In this document: positions 24,351-38,100 of the stretch, piece after piece
How positions within the stretch are numbered: the first letter of the stretch is position 1
Layout of the letters: each line of letters opens with the position of its first letter
Assembly (NCBI GenBank): GCA_030248135.1
Contig: JASANC010000363.1
Span: forward strand, 40,856 to 104,855
DNA length: 64,000 bases
Direction: 5' to 3'
DNA from: Theristus sp. LFF4_11
Taxonomy: Eukaryota > Nematoda > Chromadorea > Monhysterida > Xyalidae
The notes under the pieces: model-generated
Database searches by the model: none
Told to the model about the DNA's origin: nothing
Seen by the model: only the letters and a program-made list of their open reading frames with translations
Translations under genes and position numbers: made by a program

Positions 24351-26221
24351 TTCGTTTTCCAGCGTTTTTCTTTTCACTTCAAATTTCACTTGTTTCGAGA
24401 GACAATTATCGAACCAGCTTTCGATGTTTCCTCAGATAACATTTTCTATGTTGTGTCTTCTTCTTGCTTTGTAGTCTGAAGATTTTTTTTGTTGAGTGAT
24501 GATTTTCTATCGATTATTGCAAGCTGTACTTTTCAATTAAGTGACGTGAGCTGAATTAATTTTCTTCTCATTGATGAATTGAATCAGCTAACCAGTTTTG
24601 TAATGAAAACCAGCCAGTTTGCTTCGCAATTCTTTGAGTGGATTTCAAAAGTAATGTGCTGGTCACCTCAAACATTTGACATTTCGTAAACTCACCAATA
24701 TAAAATATATCCCACGCTTCATAAGACGTTTGTTTATTGCCCGTGTGTTATTGCGGAAGCATAAAAACGCCCGGCTTTCGAAAGTGAAGTGCAGCCGTGT
24801 GGAAAAACAAACAATAATGCAATAAACTGAAAAGCTGGTAAATCGACGAGAAAAAAATTGACCGTCTGTTAAGCCACAACCGCACTTAGTGACCTGGTTG
24901 ATATTCAGAGTTCACCAGTAATGGCGTGACGAAGGCTGACGAAAAGGTGGAAAGCTATCAGTCAGCTTGTTATTGATTGGTTGCATTTGAATTGCGTCAG
25001 CTGATTAGCTGTGTAAAGGGTCGACAAGTTTCTGAAAGTGTCAGCCTAAATTTTGCATTTTCGTGCAAAATCGATTTGCAAGTTTTGTGAGTGCAACAAC
25101 AAATCTCGTTTGGCGGATAAAACCCATAACTAAACGTGCTTTTCTTGGTTGTGATTCAAACACAGCCAATCAGCATATTTCCAGTAAAAAAACGACGAAT
25201 CTGAGCCCGTGTAATGTAAAAATTCCGAACTTATCATTTACCTCAATTCTGATCGGTCACACTCACACACCTTCAAAACTTACAGAAACGCCACGAAAAA
25301 GCCGAAATCAACGTGTCACGCCTGAATAAGCATCGTGTGTAGGCTGGCGCAGGTCGAAAACAAAAATAAATTTCTCTCAATGCTCTTCGAAACTAACTTT
25401 ATATACAATGCGATTTACTCAATGGATTTTCTCACTGAATTTTTTTAGAACCTACGGTATGGCCGGTTAAACATGGCAGCTTTTTTCAGGGTGCAAGGAG
25501 CGCGCGAATTTTGAATGAAAGAAAAAAAACGTTCAGAAACTGAATTGTGTGCCAAATTTAACGCGTTTTTTTTAACTAATGGATTATCCGCGCTATTCTG
25601 TTTATTCTTTTCCTTGTCAAATCTTTCAGTGTCACACGCTCCGGGGTGGGACAAGGTTTTTGCTTAGTGTTTTTCACCAAAAAAACTTCCGCTGTTGACT
25701 TTGTTTGTTGAAAACCGTTTCATTCGTTTGTAAAGTTTACACGGTTTTTTCATTCCCATACCGCATCATTTTCATACTTCATCATAATATTATTTTATTT
25801 CAACCAATCAATCAACGGGGAGTCGGGTAACAGAAATCCAAATCGATAACAACAACAAGATCCGATCCATTTATAGAGCAACACTAAACATTCCGATGTG
25901 AGATGGCGGCACAGAAAACGTGTGTTGTCTGTCAAAACTCAATTCTCTCAATATCCCTAAAAAAATCCCGTCCAACAATCCGCTATCATTTCTCTGATCA
26001 CCAAAAAAGTGCAGTGCAGTCGAACACAAAAAAAAACCGCACACCGATCGGCAGAGATCAGCTAGACTGGTACCAATCAGCTGACTCAAATTCAAAAGTG
26101 CAACCGATCAATGCTATTATTAAAATATTAAAAAGCTATTTTCGACTGCACCTTTTCAGCTTTTCAACAACACAGCAGCAAAAAAAACAGAAATCCCTCG
26201 GCGAAATGCACTTTTTTCGTT
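24351..26221. other. Intergenic region between the secreted-protein gene and RPL23
   Basis: AT-rich DNA with no supported coding exon. It should hold the promoter and 5' UTR of the secreted-protein gene (right of 24350) and the 3' UTR of RPL23 (left of 26222). A CCAATCAGC motif sits at 25166 and another at about 26073. Confidence 0.5.
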
Positions 26222-28069
<1,848 letters not shown>

Positions 28070-28869
28070 TTTTTCTGAATCGTTTGAAACCGGATTTTCG
28101 TCAAAAACAAGACACCCACTGAGACACCTGAAAAAACAGAGAAGTGAAAAGAATAAGCAAGAAAAAAGAATACGAATATTATTAAAAAAAGACGTTGAAT
28201 TCGAATCACAAGCATCAGAACTAGTCCACACAACCGCAATCACTGCTGATAAGTTGATCCGCAAATAAGAGAAACCAGAAGGTAAACCACGCGGCTGTGG
28301 CGTGATCATGTTTTGCGGTTTCAAAACATGCGATGAACAGCATAAAATAATCTGATTAGCTAGTTTTAGATGACTTTTATTTTTATTCAGCCCGGAATCG
28401 ACAGATCTACCTTTAAAAATCAGTAAAAATAAAAGTATCACACTTGAACAGATTAGCTCTCTGATAGCACTAGAAACAAATGCGATGACTGCAAGGTCAG
28501 AAAACACTGAACAGTAAAATCGAAATAACAAAAGAACGAGGTTTCACTCTCTCAGAAATTTGCAAAAGTATTTTCATCGAAAAACTGTACAAGTCGCGGG
28601 GTTTTCGAAAACAAAATAGAATTTCACACGTCTTCAAAAACTGGGCAAAATAACACTATAACACATAGAATTGTAGCATCATCTTATCTTTTATGGTGGT
28701 TCAACGACTCAAAGCGCGTGCAAAGCAGCCACATTCAATCTGAACGCCTTTTGTGCGTGGTGGTGGTGAGTGCGATCGAAAAAAACCCGCTCATTCAAAA
28801 TATATTGAAGTTCGAAAAAAAGTTCTGAATGAAAAAATTCACTCAGAAAAATTCAAAGAAAAATCCAAT
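28070..28869 (-). other. ISCA1-RPL23 intergenic spacer
   Basis: This 800-bp stretch holds the ISCA1 3' UTR, with two TTTATT (AATAAA on the minus strand) at 28376-28387, and about 300 bp in which RPL23 transcription or trans-splicing must begin. No further gene is seen. Confidence 0.6.
28376..28387 (-). terminator. Double AATAAA poly(A) signal, probably ISCA1
   Basis: Read on the minus strand this is AATAAAAATAAAAG, two overlapping-spaced poly(A) hexamers about 485 bases after the ISCA1 stop and about 310 bases before the RPL23 start. Confidence 0.5.
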
Positions 28870-29957
28870 TCATATATTGAAGCTCTCGCCGCATCCGCAG
28901 GTGCCCTTGATGTTCGGATTGTTGAAGACGAACTCAGCCGCAAGTTTCGACTCCTGGTAGTCCATCTCGGAGCCGAGCAGCGTCAGCTGTGCCTTGAAGT
29001 CGATGAAGACCTTGGCGCCCTCCTGGACGACTTCCTCGTCGAATTTGCCCTTTTCCGTCGCGTAGTCCAGCGTGTACGTGAGGCCGTTGCAGCCGCGTGT
29101 TTTCACGCCGATCTGCGAGTTTTTTTTATAATTTTTTTTTCTAAATTGTTTGTTCCTTCTCCCCTACACATCGGTTCCAGAAACCCAAAGGTAGCAAACT
29201 CCGATGGTTCGGTTTTGGGGTGAATATGAACGATAATGGTGACGTGGGTCGTGGACCACTGCTTTCGCCACAAGAGGGGGGCAGCCTCTGAGCCCCCGTC
29301 CCGTGGGCACCAGTTACCTTAGCCATATCTCGATATCGGTCGGTATTTTCCACAAAAGGCAGCGAGTCTCAGAAAATTTTCTATTTTTCTCTTGATTGAA
29401 CAGTTGACAATGTATCGGTATTGTTGTTTGTTGACAATCCCAGCTGAGCTAGACACAAACGGGACAAAAGACTCCCGATTAACGTGTTGACACAACTTGC
29501 GCAAACCTTCCCCACTGCAGCCAACCAATCAGCGCGCGACATGGGGGTTCTGAGTTCGATTCTCATTCACCCGTTTCACGGGGAAGCCAATCAGATGGCT
29601 CGACTAAGTGAAGAACGTCAGCTTGAATTCAGCCCGCGCGATTGCCAAGTAAACAAACCCGTTCCACTCCAACCAAATCAACCAACAACACGCAACAATT
29701 ATCCCAAAATCAAATCAAAAACCAACAACCGCCACCTTCAATCCAGCAACGTGCGGGTTCTCCGCGAGAATCTCGTTCACCCGTTTCACAGCGGACTCCG
29801 TCAACACGAGGGCTGCTTTGCCGGCGACGGGTCGACGACCCGCGAGCAGCGGGCGCACGCGGGTACGCCCGGACGGGCCCGCGATAGACCCGCTACTGCT
29901 GGTTGCTGCGGCCGCGGCGCTCGCCACCGCACGGCAGACGCAGGAAGGGATGCGCAT
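28870..29957 (-). CDS. ISCA1: Iron-sulfur cluster assembly protein ISCA1, mitochondrial (154 aa, 2 exons)
   Basis: Exons 29957-29736 and 29112-28870, joined in phase 0 (TTGAAG|GTGGCG donor, CTCGCAG acceptor). The first ~45 residues are Arg/Ala/Ser-rich with no acidic residues until the A-type core, as expected of a mitochondrial presequence. The core reads LVLTESAVKRVNEILAENP, then TRGCNGLTYTLDYA, then the diagnostic FVFNNPNIKGTCGCGESF at the C-terminus. The three conserved cluster-binding cysteines are present (C82, C146, C148). ISCA1 works with ISCA2 and IBA57 to build 4Fe-4S clusters in the mitochondrial matrix. The presequence is longer than in human ISCA1 (154 versus 129 residues in total). 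Confidence 0.95.
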
Positions 29958-31050
29958 TTTATTATTTTTTTAATTTTGGATTTTTTTTCACGGATCGATT
30001 CGTCCACAGACGATCTGTTAATCAATTTGTCATTGGGCAATTCGGTGATTATTGGCTGGTTTCAATCGGTGCAATTTGATTGGTTCAACCAACCAGCTCG
30101 TGCAGCCAATCGGCATGCCAGAGACTCAAATAATAATGGCGGAATGCACAAATCGAGTTTGTTTGGAGTTTTTGGAAGAAAAGAAGGAGATACTCTGATT
30201 GGCTAAACAGCGTTTTCTCTTTTGTTTGAACACGCCGATTGCATTGGCCACTCAAGGACACGATGAATCAGCCAACCAAATAACACAGACAAACTTGACC
30301 GAACATAAATGCAACAATACCCACAACAAAACACAACACAACAACAAAAAGATTGAAAAAATCGACAAAGTAACAGTATTTTTCAGCCATACTGTGTGGC
30401 CCAAATAGAACCACAAAATCAACGAAACCAAACAGATGCCGAAAACAAAAGCCGAATCACGTTTCATTGTTTTCACTGTTCACAAATATACATACATTCA
30501 GTGCACGCAATAATACACCAGTCAAAGACGAAATGTTCAACGACAATAAATCCTGAGTTCTGTCAAAACAAACTCGCAAAACAAGGTCATAACGGGAACA
30601 GGATCTGTTAAGTGTTTTTTGCATAAAACGACTCGAAATGGACTTGCACAAAAACGAATCTATTGAAAACAAACGTATCACTTCAAGAACAAGAACAAAA
30701 TCAATAATGCAGACAATCTGGACTGTGATTGGTTCGACCGTGCAGGCTGAACCAATAAACGTGCTCCAAATAAACAAAAATGCATCCAATATCCACACTG
30801 AAAAAGTGGACAACTGCATTGAAACAGCCAAACAAACCAATATTACACAGTTCATGGCGGTACTGAGAAGTGAAAAACCGTGTCCAAAACAGATTATAAA
30901 AACAAAACAAAAACAAAATCGTTGTTCTCATGGCAAAGTACCATGTTCAATTTGACGTTGCACGTTTTTTAATCAAACGGCGCTTCAACGTCGTGTGGGT
31001 GTGGCCACTACTTCTGCGCCACCCTGCACTGGCATGCCATATGAACACGA
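29958..31050. other. Intergenic region upstream of ISCA1
   Basis: AT-rich DNA without supported exons. It contains the ISCA1 promoter side and the 3' UTR of the 661-residue gene. CCAAT-type motifs (GATTGGTT, CCAATCGGC) cluster at 30049-30115. Confidence 0.5.
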
Positions 31051-34000
31051 TTAACCCATTCGATCACAGTTGCAACGAGCATCATTCATGGCGCCACAAT
31101 TACACTCAAACTCCTCTTGGTCTGTGTGACTGCCACTGCAGTCACTGCATGCGTCATCATAAACCACTGACGTGTCGTTGGTGTCAAAATTGGCGTTGTC
31201 CTCCAAAGTGGCACGATTTTGGTCGAGTGGTCTCCGGCATTTAGCGTGCTGGCTGGCGTGCGTGCGGTAGTGTTGATGTTGTTGTCTGAAAAAGGCATAA
31301 GTTGTTGATTACAAAAACCGTTGTTAAATCTACGCTGGTTTATCAATAGCAAGTGACAACTGACAAACAACCGCATTCTTTAAAAGAAAACTGAATTCAC
31401 TAAAAAACGAACAATGGCCTGTAAGAAGACCAGCCAACTCAAGAACTAAAAGTGCAATTCACTGATTAGATGCTTTGTTGTGTCTTTTTCAACGGGGCTC
31501 ACTGATTGGTTTCCGCATATCCATTCAGCCAATCAGTGTGCTTGACCCCATTGTAGATTTCAAATGTGCAGACTGCAGAACAAAAAAAAATAAAATAAGC
31601 ACGGCAAGCACCGTGGGAACCGCCGGTCTTGTGGGAATTGTCGACTTCTCCCACGGTCCACATTCTCACGGGCAGCGACCGCGTTTTGCCTCAGGAGACC
31701 GTATTTTCCCAGAAATTCTTGGGTGGCCATCGAAAAGCCGGTCGCCGACGTCCGCTCCGGCGAGTGGTATTTCGGTTGGCTTTGGTAATTTCGTCGTTGT
31801 TTCGTCGAGTCTGTGGTGGAGAAGAGCGCCAAAATGAGTAAAGCATGTGTATTTCGACGTTTCACTTTTTTTGCGACCTTATGCGGATCACCCGGTCACT
31901 TTGGCAACTTTCTTAACTGCCGCATCAAGAATGAACTTTTTTGAAAAACCAACGCACCCCTCCTTGCAGGCGACTCCACCGCAGTCACCTCGCGCTCCCA
32001 GGTGAATGTCTGCTTCTGCCTGAGTACGCTGCCCTGACTCGGCCCGGGAGAACCGGAGGGGCCGGGCCTGACATTGAAATTACAGAAAAATTAGATGGCA
32101 ACACTGATTGGTTGGTTGCATTTCAGTTCAGCGCACTGATTGGTTACTTTACCACCAAAGCCGTGCGACGGTATATCATGAAATGATGAAAGGAAATGCG
32201 GTACACTTGCCGCCATCGTTCGGGTATGGTCATTACTGCTGAACTAACGGTAACGCGAACCGATATGCAAACAGGTAAAAAAACGGATTGACCCGTGCCG
32301 TGCCACAAATAAGAGGCTATCCCCGTCATTCGAAGCAACGGGGACTAGAAAATACCTGGCGGGTACCGTTTTACGGGAAAAGCTGCAAATGACCTGTCAC
32401 ACCGTCGCATCGGGTACGATTTCGAAAACAAGATGAAATCGAGAGTTAATCAAACGCAACTAACCGCTGCTGCCGCTCCCGCCCCGCCTCTCGCGGATGA
32501 TGATAAATTTGATTTTGAATTGCCGCCAATTCTGCCTGCTGCTGCTGCAGTTCAGCCAATCGCTCGTCGGGCACGTATTTCATAACCAAATGGTTTAGCT
32601 CCGCCCTCAAACTGTCATTATGATCGGCTTCATCGAGTAAAACGCACCACTCTCGGTGCTGGCTGGAAATGTTTCTTCGTTAAACTTTTTCGTTTTCGAA
32701 CTCTAAATTGATTTTTCATGATTTTGGTGGTGCATGATTTCATAGTTCCAGAGCCGAAGGGTTGGGGGGGGGGCCGATATAGATAGCTGGAGCAAATTTT
32801 CTAGATAGATAGATAGCTGGAAAATTTTTGGGGGGGGCCGCGGGGGGGGGCATGTGACTTTGGGGGGGGGCGGTCAAAATTTTGAAATTTGATAGATAGA
32901 TAGCTAAAACGCTAAAAAGCTATAAAAACAGCAAAAATAATGCTAAAAATACACTAAAAATCAAGTATAAACGCGTATTTTACCTAAAATTAGCGAAATT
33001 TTCAAGAATTACGAGCAAAAACGGTCAATTTTGGTCAAAAATTGACTCATTTTATGTCTTCGAAGACAAAAATTTTCAGATAGATAGCTGGCTGAGAAAA
33101 TTTTTTAGATAGATAATAGCTGAGCCGAAAAAACCTGTTTGATAGAGATAGATTCGAAAATTTTTTGGGGGGGGGCCGGCCCCCCCAGCCCCCCCCCCCC
33201 CTAGAACAACTATGCATGATTTTTCATGTGCAGCACAGACTCCGCCTCCACGGCAATGCTTGCTCAGAAAGCATGCATCATGAATGATCACCAACCAATC
33301 AGCTCATTGCCTATAATTTAGAGTTCAACACTGGAAGTCAAAGACAGAAATTTCGGACGGTAGTCAGGTCAGGTGTCAAACATTTAAAAAAATCGGATTG
33401 GTTGGAAAGGGAAATGCGCTTTCACAGCCCTGTTTTTACGTGCAATCAAACGCAAGAAGAAACCTGCGACTTTCGTACCCTTTCCGGGCCACCTGTCTTT
33501 GATCATGGAACGGCAGAACAGCGCGCTCCTGTGAGTTCTTGGGTGAAATGTCACGGTTTCGATGATTGCGTGTATTTCTGTTCTTGCCAACGTAGCGGAT
33601 ACCAGCACGCTCCACAAGTTCCCGATCTGAAAGAAGCAGAAAAAGTTTGACATTCCGCTGATTGGTCAAACGAGGCACAAAAAGACGAATCACGTTTTCC
33701 ATGCGTTTGTCACCCTCGTGGCCTGGTCGTAGCGCGTTGGACTCTTGTCTGTGCGTTCGGGGGATCGAGCCCCGCCGAGTGGTGTATAGGCACTTGATAA
33801 CAGAGAAAACTCCATGGGCGCCCTACTCTGATGGCGATCTGTACGCTTCTCTGGGTTAGCCCTGGCTAAAAACATCGCCTAAAATCCCAACAAAACAAAA
33901 CAAAACGACGCATCGACAACGCTTATTGTTGTTCATTGCGGAAAAAAGTATCAGCTCATCAGTATCGCTTCAGCCAAACAGCACGTGAGCGACATTTTGT

Positions 34001-35155
34001 CTACTACAGCGCAGCAGAGTTCCAAAAAAAAACAATTTCCAAAAATTTTGTCATCAGTCACGATTGCAATCGACAATGCTGCTTGGTTGGCTAGGCAACA
34101 CCGCATATCCAGCCAATCAGCGTGCCGCTCTCAAATCCCCCCCCTCCCCCCATACTAACCGCGGTCCGCCTCATTCTGGTGCTGCTGATTGTGCGGCAGC
34201 AGATGCAGCCATTTCTGTGCCAGCGATTGCATTTCGGCCATCAATCGACGATCGTGCGCGTATGCGGAGGACTCTGGCGATGCTGGGCTCCGTGTGGCTG
34301 AAACGGAAGCAAAGGCCTCATTCCATAGTCTAACTCTATAACATATCCAACTGGCTGATTGGTTGCTGTATGTATTCTGTGCATGAAGTGCTGTGGGGGC
34401 GGAGTTTGCATGCATCACGTGACCACCAGCCAATCAGCTAGCTGGAGTGAAAGATCACTGAAAGTGACCTGTGGGTGGTGGCGCGTTAGAAGACTCGTTG
34501 TTTGTGCGTTCCGGGGGGATCGAGCCCCGCCCGGAGGGATGCATAGGGCACTTTATGACAGTGAAAACTCGATGGGCGCCCCACTCGACGGCGTTCTGCG
34601 TTAGCCGAGAGATATCACCGGACTTACTGTTCGTTTCAACCATCCAATCAATGCAACAACACTTGCAAATGGCTATCAAAAAGGTGTCCCGCCCAACCAA
34701 CCAGAATTCTGGCAATGCTCATCCGGCGGATCTTGACCGTCACAAAATTCTTCCAACTCCGATGAATACTCGTCTCGCTCGAATTCCTCCTCGATTCGAT
34801 CGAGCTCGCGTCGGTCGACCGATCTGAATTTTTTTCTTTTTTTATTTGGGAAAAGGCGAAGTCTAAATTATAAGTAATCAGCTGATTGGTTGGTAGGTGA
34901 TCACGTGATACATGTGTTCCGTCCAGGCGTTGTTGTGGAGGCGGAGTCTATCCTGCAACAGAACGCATGTACGCACGTGATCACGAACCAATCAGCGGTC
35001 ATGAAGCCGTATTTAGTGATCGCGTAGCCATGTTTCAACACCAGTTCACTAAATACCACTTCATGAATACGCCTTAAGACTGCTCACCTGTTGACAGTTT
35101 GCTCTTGCCCTGCAACTACCGCATCTTCCAACTCCCCATAAAACGTCGACAAAGC

Positions 35156-35196
<41 letters not shown>

Positions 35197-38100
35197 GCTG
35201 CGGCTGTCGTTTCGAATTGGACTGAAAGAAGAAAAACTATTTAATCCCAAGGGCTAGTTCCACAGACAAACCAACAGTTCACCATAACAAGGTTGGACAG
35301 ACATTCACAAGCAAACACAAGGGCGCCCATAGCGATGGTAAAAAACCTGTTTTATATTGTCAGGAAAAGCGGTTTTATTTTCGTTTTAAAACTTTTTTAT
35401 TTCCAAATTTTTCGCAGCACGCAATTTCCAGGAACTAGCCCACGGAACCAATCACAAATACAGCTGAAGAAATTCGTGTTTTTATGCAGCGTGAAATCGA
35501 ATTTGAGTTTGACACAATGTTTAGTCTTTTTTAGTTGTGCAAAATGCGCGATTTTACGATATCATCGTCCAATAATTTTAGCTCCCCAAAATGTCACAAT
35601 ATTTTCACGGTAAAAAACCGGTTTTTTGGAATAAAAAAGCAATAAAACCGGTTGACACGGCAACCATGTCTCATAGACGCATGTGCCTGTGTGTTTGTCA
35701 GTGTCTCGCTGAGTTCAGTAATCAATCAATTGAGCTAAAAAAACTGCGCCTCTCATGTTGTGTTTGCAGTTCGTTCTCCAGAAATGGATTTGAGACTACG
35801 AATCACCCTGTTCCAAAATAAAAAAACGAATCCATACGGCGTGCTGATTGGTTGACTGAAGCTGTAGTGGTGGTGGTGATGAGGGCTGATTGCTTCGAGG
35901 AGGCACAGGGCGTGCGCAAAGTCTCCGTTGCTCACCATTCACCGTGTTCAGTTGCTCAGCGACGGTCTTGCGACGATGTGCGTGCTTCGCGTGCGGCTTC
36001 TTTGATTGTTGATTTTGAATGGTCTTTTTCACGGTGTCAGCGTTGCTGAAAACCATTTCCATCAGTCTAAAGTACAACAAGACTATTGGTCGCATTTGAA
36101 TTTCGCGCGCTGCACGTCTCAGCCAATCAGCATAGCCGTACAGTGGACCACACACAAAAACAGGATTACAAGTATCACCTTTTATTTTGGTCCGGAGTAT
36201 AGTTGCCACGGTAACCGTAAAAACCGTAAAAATACGGGCGGTACGGTTTTACCGTACCGTACCGTGACCGTAGCGTGCGATTTTAAAATTTCCAAACCGT
36301 ACCGAAAACCGTACCGTCATCAAAATACAATTACCGTACCGTTGACCGTACCGTGGCAAAATTTTGGCAAACCGTACCGAAACCGTCGTATTTTTTCCAA
36401 AATTGACGGTTTGACCAAGCTTTTTTGTGTGCGTGCGCTGTGTGTGGCGTGGCGTGCGTTTGATTTTTCGTTGGTATCATATAGGTTGCATGTCCCACGG
36501 ATACATAAAAATTTTATTTGTTTTTTTTGTGCCGTTGTAAAAATCAACGGCTTTCACATTACTTTTTTTAGTTTTTTTTTTGGTGTATACTAAAATCTAT
36601 CTCCGTATTCGTAAAATCACACCCGCCGCGTCCACACATCAACTGAACTCCATTCACTATGCAATTTGTTTCTTTATTATCTTGATTTCACACCTTACGC
36701 AGCGCAGGGTTGGTTCAGCTGGTCTGACTCTGGTGCTGTGCTGGTCCACCTTGTGATGTGGTAGATTTAGGTTTCGGTTGGGTCTTCCTGTACTCTTGCT
36801 ATGGTGTAGGTAGATGGTGTAAGTTTGTGTTTTGTTTTTGTCCCACTGCCGCTTCCATTGCTTGTCTGACTGAACGAGAACGGCGACATACAACACAACA
36901 AAATAGCACAGAGAGAAACAAAAAGTGAAGCACAGTGCATTTTAAAACTTTTTAATTTTCAAACCGTAAAAATACGGTTTACCGCCCGTGTAAATTCAAA
37001 ATCCACGGTAACCGTACCGAAACCGTACCGTGCGATTTTAAAATTTTTCAAACCGTACCGAAAACCGTACCGTTGAGCTTTTCAATTTACCGTACCGTAC
37101 CGAAACCGTGAAAAAAATTGCGTCTCAAACCGTAAACCGTACCGTGACCAAAAAAGGCCTACCGTGGCAACTCTAGTCCGGAGACTCCATGCGCGAATAG
37201 ATAGGTAAACAGTTTCATGCGTGACGCGGGAATTCAAAATAGACAAAGTTATCCGAGCACGCTAAATAGGGCCGAGTCACTTAAGCAACTTTGAAGCCAT
37301 CGTTGTGGTGTCGATACAGCCCAAATTGGATGGACTCCAAAACTCTGCTTGGAAGCGACACAAATAACAGAAATCAAACCAATTCCACCACTCACCAATT
37401 TTCCGATATCTGCGGTTGTTGTTCGGAAGCTAAATTCTGCATTCTGTCATTCGCAGACTGTTCAACCGGCTCCGCAGAGTTTGTCTTTTCAACGAGCACT
37501 TTCTTCAAAAGCGCCTTCAGTTCGGCCAACTCTGCGGTGCTTTGGGTCAGTTCTTGTTTCAGGGCGTTCAGTTCTGTCGATTGTTGGGTGATCTGTGGGA
37601 AAAAAGGGTTGGAATTGATTGGCACTTACAGACGAACTTTAAATTATAGGGAATCAGCTGATTGGTTGGCGATCACGTGATGCATGCTTTCTGTGCAAAC
37701 CGAACTCCGCCCCCACAGCAATTTCTGCACAGAGAGCATGCGTCACGTGATCACCAACGACTGGTATTCCCTATAATTTAAAGTTCGACTGTGGTTAACT
37801 TATGTTTGTTGAAACCTATCACTCTTTTCCTAGAATACAGAGCATGCGAGACTTCGAATTACAGTTAAGAAGAACGAATGTACCGGGTTTGGCTGAAATC
37901 AACACCTTATTGGCGACTATGTCTGTCCAGAGAACGCATGTATCACATGATCATCAACCAATCAGCGGTCAGTCTATAATTTAGAGTCATGCAAAAAAAC
38001 GACAAGCACTCATGGCATTAAAAAAACGCAGTCCTGAGAGAGAAGAAGACAAAAACAAGAAAACCTCTGGGGAATTCTTTCATCAAACCTTTTGTTCCAA

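Noticed and set aside
24163..24474. Plus-strand open frame with an acceptor-like TTTCCAG
   Set aside because: It is antisense to exon 1 of the secreted-protein gene, whose signal peptide and GTAAGT donor are better supported.
28753..29223. Plus-strand 156-codon frame
   Set aside because: It is the antisense shadow of ISCA1 exon 2.
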